From positions 186,001 through 250,000 of the forward strand of contig JADNRY010000029.1 in NCBI GenBank assembly GCA_015501585.1: a DNA stretch of 64,000 bases, written 5' to 3'. Within the stretch, counting starts at the first letter, position 1; the number at the start of each line of letters is the position of its first letter. Under the pieces are notes generated by a model. The model saw nothing but the letters and a program-made list of their open reading frames with translations. It did not search any database and was not told the DNA's origin. The translations under genes and the position numbers were made by a program. Positions 57,355 through 64,000 of this stretch are shown here, piece by piece. Source of the stretch: Rhodocollybia butyracea. Taxonomy: Eukaryota > Basidiomycota > Agaricomycetes > Agaricales > Omphalotaceae.

Positions 57355-58788
57355 GTACCTACCCAAGTACTTCTTACCAACTTTATGCTTCAACTTGAGA
57401 GAAGGCTGGAACTGTGGCATGCATGCAGGTGCAATAGGTTGTTACGGCATTCATTCATAGTCGGCGAGCTCAGCTATTTCCTTATTTGGTTACTGTGCCG
57501 CCGAATATGCAGTGCCTGATTTGTTGCCGAGTATCCTACTTAAGCAATTATTGTTTCCAGAAAAAGGTTCAAATTTAAAATGTTTGCAGGTCCCATCGGC
57601 TTCATACGAGACTGAACATTGGTTCTGAAAACTTTTTACAGCATCGAGGCACATCGGAAATATCGTCAAGTGGCCGAGTACTTAAAGTATACCCTATAGT
57701 AGATAGCACTTATGTACTATCAAGTTGAAAATTTATAAGGAGATGGCTCTTCTATTGAATCTCGCATAGAATAATTTCGTTGGGAAAAATAGTAGTCATC
57801 TACGGACACGAGAATTGAACCCGACACCCCGCAAGTTGCATTCTGGGTGAGATTGGCCCAATCGGTCAAACCTAAAGTGGTCTCGTAAAGGAAATAACTT
57901 GTCCCTACGGCAGCGCAGGCAGCGAACTGACTGCCGAAGAGAAGGTAGACTGCAGATGGTAGCAAGGCCGCATCGAAGCGGCCAGTTGAATACATACTTA
58001 TATAACTTGTCTCGATGTTCCACATTAAGCTCTAACAGAAAGAGGAGATGTGTTAGTAGAGCAAAACCAAGCCCCCATACAGGCGTAGCCGCGCTGTGGC
58101 CTTTCGGGCTCCTGCTGGCACTTGGACGGCTCCCAGCGTGCTCCTCGCAAATACTGGTTGCCAAATCCCTCACAACCGGCCGGCGCACCAACACCAGACC
58201 AACACCTAAGAGCGTGGGCCATCGTGTAAGAACTACAGAGACACACGAAGGCATTAGCCAATATTGCTGCTGTCCGAATCGCCCTATTCAACTTGCTAAT
58301 CGTATAATGAATGTCATCCAAATCTGAATGTGATGATGTTTTCAGCAAATCGTTCGTATCAGCTTGTTAATGTTTTATGATACAGCTGGCCAGAATTCTG
58401 AGTCGAAACGAAGTCGAGACGATATGTGAATAATAAGTAAAGTTATGTCAAAAAAGTGAAAGATACAGCGGACAATTCAAGATGGAAAATAGCATCATAT
58501 TGAAGGGGCAATATCAACGTTCCGACTTCGGCGACGTGGCTCGCCGCTTGTTTTAGAGCCACTGCTTGGTCCTGCTTGTTCCCAGAGGGCATGGATACCA
58601 GATGGTGTCTGAGTACTCTTGGGTAGCCAAGTATCAGACCCAATAATGGAGATATCCGTATTCCAGCAGATGGAGATGATAACCCTATGCCATTATCCGG
58701 TCGGAAAGGGAAACTGTTTCAGCAAGACTCCTGTTACAGATATAAATGCGAACGGAAAGCTTGACTCGGAATACCAAGGACGTCCATC
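57355..58788. other. Unresolved region
   Basis: Minus-strand frames around 57720-58348 are open with hydrophobic segments ('RTAAILANAFVCLCSS', 'LLPSAVYLLFGSQFAACAAVG') and could be exons of a small membrane protein, but no consistent splice model or family was found. A box B-like motif inside (about 57800-57815) looks tRNA-like by chance. Confidence 0.3.
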
Positions 58789-60352
58789 ATGCCGCAGGCA
58801 TCATCCCTGTTAGCATTGACTCCACTTTGCCACTTGCAGCAGCTATATCAGCGTAAGTAGATGAATTTTTCTGGTCCATGATTTCCCCTCCGATTTCCTC
58901 CGCTTCATCTTGAATGTATGCCCAACTTGGGGGTTCAGGTGAGTCAGGATCTCTCGCAAGCTCACCACATTACTAAATACCAGTATCTGATCCAAGTATT
59001 GGGACTGGTGGCTATAGGATGTGATATTGCTCTCACCAGGCAGGAGGAAGTGCGATACATATGGAAGTGAGTAGGCAGTGTTCCTTCTGTTGGTGCTGAC
59101 GGCCTTTTCTTGTCTTTCTCAGGAAACCTTGCCGTAAAACATTTGTACGAGGTATCTTCATTTTAATGCGATATCTCCCAATCGTTATCCATGGGTATGT
59201 AGGGCGGTTTTTTCCCGGGGCTTTGAAGAAGGAGTCGAACCATCGATTGATAGAACGTTATAGTATCGATGTGGTTTTTGCCAGTATATGGATATATGGT
59301 GCTGAGCAAGTCCAAGAAGAACGCTGCATGGGTATTCTGATTTTCCGGTTTGTTGCGGGCTATGTCATGTCGTTGTTACTGGAATCGGTTCTTATGCTTC
59401 GCGGTCCGTCCACTAATAACTTCGTGGCTTCTATATCTGCTAATATTCGATCTAGTCTTCGCGCTATACGACCGGAGTCGAACCATAAGCATATTACTTT
59501 TGCTCTTGCTTGCATTGAGAATTTCTGTGTCAATATATACCGCCCAGGATCACTTGTTGCGGTTTCCAGAGAAGACTGAGTTTACCAGTCATTGCATCGC
59601 TAGACTCGATTTTGAGGATGCTCGTAATCCAGTCTTGGTGTTCATGTCCGTTCGTATTGATATGTTTTTTGATGCTTTGCTGACACGGAAGCGATATCAT
59701 CAGATACGGGGAATTGACTGTTCAGTTGTTGATCCTTCTACTAGCTATGAAGCGCACCATCTGGGACCTTCGCCACTTTTCTCACTTGCTTTTCTCTGTG
59801 CTGAACAGAGATGGCCTGGTAGTGTTCATAGCTGTCGGTGGTAATGCACAGTCCATTCATTTGACCAGAACACATAGACTGACATTAGTATTTTTCATCA
59901 GTCACACTGATTACAACAGGCGCGGGGTCAATGAAGGCTGGACTGCCAAGTATTATCATGTTTCCGTGAGTTTTAAGCGCATTACGAGGGATTCCTTGTT
60001 GAAGACTTCGGCTCCTAGGCTTTTCATAGTATTATTTTCTGCCGCGGTATGTGTTCATCGATGCTTGAATTACTTAAAATATCTAACGCGCTCAGTTCAG
60101 GGATGCCACACTATTCTCAACCTACAGAAATTGGAATCCGTGGGTGCCGACACGCACACAAACCAATCCGAACGATGGAAGAGTGATTTAGAGCTTACGA
60201 CTATTGGAAACGTGAATATAACAGCGTGGGATGCACCATGGGATGCAAGGACGTTCCAGATACTTGAGCATGATATCATTACTATGCCTGAGCAGGAGGC
60301 AGGTTCGTCGAGCTCGAGGGGTATTGTTCTTGTTCTTTCCAGTCTTGTTTGA
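58789..60352 (+). CDS. DUF6533 fungal membrane protein
   Basis: A polytopic membrane protein of the DUF6533 family, expanded in Agaricomycetes, function unknown. The family signature is 'VLGLVAIGCDIALTRQEEVR' followed by 'YIWKKPCRKTFVRG', then 'ILMRYLPIVIHG' after short introns. Later exons: 'SVLMLRVFALYDRSRT' across an intron, a Leu-rich helix, 'KTEFTSHCIARLDFEDARN', 'LLAMKRTIWDLRHFSHLLFS' and 'NRDGLVVFIAV'. A hydrophilic tail contains 'GCHTILNLQKLES', 'WKSDLELTTIGNV' and a Ser-rich stretch. The start (MPQASSLLAL) and the exons between 58850 and 58980 are tentative, as the phase does not close cleanly; the end may lie slightly further downstream. Confidence 0.68.
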
Positions 60353-61431
60353 CTTTCTGATTATGGTCTATATTTTTAGGAACCGATATTAGGTCTTCGG
60401 AATCAGTGCTGCGTTCGCCCACTGTTTGCTCTTCCAGTTTGTTCTTGTAATCGGTGTTTACACATCACGAATTCTGGGATGGATGGTAGCGAAGCGTGTT
60501 TTTCCTCCTGTTTCTATGGAAGAAACACGGGTTCACTTAACCTGATAAGGATGACTATCTGATTTTGTGGCAGCTCCAATGAATGCGATTGCTCTGGATG
60601 GCGGCCATAACCTCCTCAACGGCGTCGGAATAGGAGCTGCCTACTAGGCCAATGGAGCTAATGGAAGCGGAGGGGGGTTATGTGGATGGTGTTCAGATAT
60701 TTTGGGCACAGTAGTTCTGTCAAATAATTTAGAGTCACATTGCGAGTGAAAAAATGACACACCTTGACCACGTTATCTTGGGACATGGGAGGGGATGAGT
60801 TGACGTACCATACTAGGCCCTAGAATCTAGTGGAGAAGGACGTTCTTGAAATTGTTACAGACATGCATACTACCGATCTTCGTTTCGTCACATTTTGAAA
60901 TTCTCTGCTAGAGCCTGAACATTTGAACTGCGACGCTCGGTGCCAGCCATACAGCTTACGGATTTAAGGTCTTTGTGGTCCAGTACTCAAGATAAAAATT
61001 ACTGTATTTGGAGGGGGACCTCAAGAAACTTGAGTCTTGCAGCATCTCAAGTCTTCAGCCTTGCAAGCACTCTCTTCATAGTTTAACGCCACAGATTAGC
61101 TTGAGGAGCCAGGTTTGAGGCCTTGAGGAGCCAAGTTTGTAGAATGTCGCATAAACATGATTTTAATGGGGTGCCAACGTTAGATTCACAGTGAGAGAGT
61201 AATTGAACCACTCGTAGCTCGAGCGTTTGTCCAGATCGTTCCACGCTTTTAACAAGCGCTCAATTGGTGACGCATCATTCATTTGTCTTCTCCGAACTCA
61301 CCCTGACTCTCGATTGACTCTTTCGATTTACCACCCTTCTTTTCGCCACCTTTTTCCCCCTGAAGGAGTTCATATTCCTTCCTGTATATCTATGCTCACA
61401 TACCTTTGCGCCTCCCCACATCTCAATTACT
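60353..61431. other. Intergenic, no gene seen
   Basis: No supported coding frame on either strand. It holds short near-repeats such as TTGAGGAGCCAGGTTTGAGG at about 61100-61135, and the promoter of the next gene. Confidence 0.5.
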
Positions 61432-64000
61432 ATGTCTAAACCTCGAAATTCACGAGCAGCTGCTGGCAGTGCTGCTTCAGCCACTAACACACCATCTGAG
61501 CACAATAGGAAACGGAGAGAAAATACGCGGACGAAAGTGAGTAATTTTAACTCGACTTGATCAGCTATACTCATAAATGACGGTCTAGGCTACAACGTCC
61601 CCAGAGCCAACCAAAGAAATTGCGCAGAATCAAGATGCAACAGAGCCGACATCAGAAGTCAGCCCCACTCCTTCGGTCGGTACATCGAAATCGACTGTTC
61701 AGTCCGTCGAACCTCAGGTTGGAATTTATATTGATCGTTTCGGAATGCAGAAAATAATACAGCAGGTCATTTTTCAGGTGTGTGTCCATCTATTGCGTCG
61801 CCCGATCTCTAACTGACTCCACTCTATAGCCGGAAAACCCTTCGGATTCCCAAACCCAAGAGGAAATCCACCAAATTGTCTGTTTGTTTGCTTTCTTCGC
61901 CCTGGGGTCATTTTCCATGGCATCCACAAATCATGGTTTCATTTTACTGGAGGAATATGCCACGACATTGGCTTTCCTTTTGCATAGCCAGATGAGCTAT
62001 GGGTAAATATCGAAGCAGAGGATTTTGGATGCCACGAGAAATGCCCCAGCATTAGCAACCAAACTCATCTCAGTACTGGCTTGCAGGAGATCCCTACGAG
62101 GCATAACTCGTCTCAAATGTGCAGAAACTTCTCATATGGAAGATGCGAATATGGCAGATGTTGCGTACATATCCATTACTTAAACCTTCACAATCGAGTA
62201 CGCTGTTTTTTTCGTGTCATCCTTTTCTAAGCTCACTTACTCGCAGGTAAATCAGGATGTGCTTCGGAATGTCTTCAGGGATTGCGATCCAAAGGTAATC
62301 TTCATGTCATATACTACTTGAATACGCATTAACATCATGCAAGTTTGACAGCAATCGTGCAACTATCAATGAGGCCTGTCTTCTCTTTATAGAAGGACGT
62401 TGTAAAATGGGCTTGCGTTGTCACCGTGTACATCTAATTCCGCCTTCCGCCACAATTAACGTTGAAACGTCTAGCTCGGACTCACTAAAGAGTGAGTCCG
62501 AAAATGAGTTTAATTTGCCTCAAAAGAATTCTCTAATAACCCCTCCATCACTGCAACCGGTAGGGTCTGATAGTTTTCCTTTTAGTCGTTAAAACTAATA
62601 CTTAATCGTCTTGTAGATTAACATCGTGACAACCGACGATCACTTTTCAACAAAACTGCTGGACCCGCTTTCAGAGGTAACAGAGTCTATCATCAACCTT
62701 CGATCTCATGAATCAAGTGATGCGTATTCCAAGAAGAGTGAAGAGGTTCAAGCACCCATGAAATGGGACTGTGAAACAGATGCGTGCAGTTGGCTAGACG
62801 TAAAATGGGATTGCGAAACGGATGCGAAGGACTGGCTAGAGACTGACAGTGATACGTCCGAATCATCGGTTTGTCCCTTTTTCTCTTTCTCTTGTGAGTG
62901 GTTATTTGAACAAACTCGTAGAGCTCTTCTTCGGACACTGCTGTCACTTCATTAAGTATTCTTGGTAGAGATGATCCTGCTGCTGACCTACTAAAATGGG
63001 GTTGCGAAACGGATGCGCGCGCGTGGCTGGACACTGGTACTAATACGGACGCATCGGTTCGTTTCTCCTCCTTTCTTCTGCTAGTGACTATGCTAAACGA
63101 ACGTAGAAACTTTTTTCGTCAACTATCCGTGTCAGACCTCCTCCACCACGCCACACTGACACATGCTTGCGATGGCTCAGAGGAGCTTGTGAGAGAGGGT
63201 ACAACTGTCTCTACGTCCATGGAGACCTGGAATATGATGATTCCAACATCGTGAGTTTTGATATTTCTAATTTAATCAACTCCAACAATCTGCCAGGAGC
63301 CACGACCTAGTGTCCCTCCCACCTACTACTTATCTACCATCTATGACCATATTCGCGTCAAGTTTGGTGCTGGCTTTAGCATCCAGGAGGTTGTTACAGG
63401 ATTCGAAACGCCATGGCTATATTTGGACAATATTCCCTCGGGTACACCCGAGAGTGAGATCTCACAACTCCTCACGAAACATGGTACTTTGGTAGATCTT
63501 CTTGTTCGTGGCTCACGAGCGCGCGCTCGTTTTTCCAGCAACATAGAAGCCCGCAATGCCAATGTCGTCCTCAACGGGACACGGCATTGGGGGTCGATCA
63601 TCTCTACGCAGCTTCCCGTAAACACTGCTCATGGCCGTAGTGCCACCCTTCGCGATACTGCTGTCCGGATCGAATGGGAGGCTCCATGTATCACTGGCTA
63701 TGCTGGATACCCTACGGAGGAACGCGCCCAAAAGGCTATTTCCATTGCTAAAGCTGCATATTCGAAAACGTACATCTCAGCGCATCTTTACACTGGATTG
63801 CCTCAGATGGCTACTTACACCGTTCGTTTCCGAAATCTGCCCATCGATACGAAAAAAGGGCATATGAGCAAGTACTCACAGCCTCTAGACATGATGTGGG
63901 ATATGCCGAATTATACCTCAGTTGAAAATGTGGCAAACGGTCTCCGTCACAAACTTGAAATCAACGGAGTCAAAGTTGTCAACTTTGAGGTTCTTCCTCC
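61432..64000 (+). CDS. Tandem CCCH zinc-finger/RRM-like protein, partial
   Basis: The gene starts at ATG 61432 (MSKPRNSRAAAGSAASATN) and runs off the window end, so its 3' part is not seen. Short introns are frequent. Two CCCH zinc fingers, both C-x7-C-x5-C-x3-H, are present: 'CRNFSYGRCEYGRCCVHIH' (about 62124-62180) and 'CLLFIEGRCKMGLRCHRVH' (about 62369-62430). Then comes a stretch with three copies of a K-W-x-C-E-T-D-A-x-x-W-L motif (about 62757-63033), each separated by acidic Ser-rich linkers and introns. From about 63270 it continues with 'FGAGFSIQEVVTGFETPWLY' and 'NIPSGTPESEISQLLTKHG', an RRM-like segment. The order suggests an RNA-binding protein; large basidiomycete CCCH proteins can carry helicase or E3 domains downstream, which this window cannot show. 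Confidence 0.72.

Noticed and set aside
57796..57880. tRNA-like stretch on the minus strand with a box B-like motif
   Set aside because: The acceptor ends do not pair and no anticodon stem forms; it is probably chance similarity.

Overview
The window is nuclear DNA of a filamentous basidiomycete, most likely an Agaricomycete. The evidence is: genes broken by many 48-60 nt introns; ATP-citrate lyase encoded as one fused gene, as in basidiomycetes (ascomycetes have two); a fungal DUF6534 seven-helix protein and a DUF6533 membrane protein; a Crinkler/RHS-type NTPase; intron-bearing tRNA genes; and a Ty1/Copia retrotransposon. Genes lie on both strands without operons. No CRISPR, plasmid or phage feature is visible.

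Layout. 0.5-1.9 kb: COA1 (cytochrome oxidase assembly) on the minus strand, then an intron-containing tRNA-Leu(UAG). 1.9-4.4 kb: unresolved. 4.4-5.0 kb: an O6-alkylguanine-DNA alkyltransferase-like gene. 5.5-7.3 kb: a Crinkler/RHS-type NTPase gene broken by a 26-bp tandem duplication. 8.1-9.9 kb: two tandem paralogues of a small six-cysteine secreted protein with matching TATA regions. 11.4-12.0 kb: an unknown protein. 13.6-15.9 kb: an APC-family amino-acid/choline permease. 16.2-17.2 kb: an acidic unknown protein. 17.5-21.3 kb: ATP-citrate lyase.

21.8-29.3 kb is a nested transposon: a roughly 2.5-kb element with long inverted repeats, carrying telomere-like CCCTAA DNA, interrupted by an intact Copia element whose 282-bp LTRs look identical. 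29.4-32.7 kb: a tRNA-Glu relic and a two-module secreted protein between direct repeats. 33.3-38.6 kb: a DUF6534 membrane protein, a plausible functional tRNA-Glu(UUC), and a DUF2433 phosphoesterase-like protein with an RRM-like/RGG tail.

38.9-64 kb is mostly conserved chromosome: a multi-exon unknown protein, S-adenosylhomocysteine hydrolase, a conserved basidiomycete protein, a HAM1-like lipid-binding protein, a peroxisomal fatty-acyl ABC half-transporter, the mitochondrial rRNA methyltransferase MRM2 head-to-head with a FAD monooxygenase, small unknown genes, a DUF6533 membrane protein, and a tandem CCCH zinc-finger/RRM-like protein cut by the window end.

The housekeeping genes cover mitochondrial function (COA1, MRM2), acetyl-CoA and lipid metabolism (ATP-citrate lyase, ABC transporter) and the methyl cycle (SAH hydrolase, methyltransferases). 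The 5-10 kb and 21.8-32.7 kb segments are accessory: repeats, decayed genes and lineage-specific secreted proteins. Intron boundaries were placed by eye from GT/GC-AG sites and frame, so exon ends can be off by a few bases.
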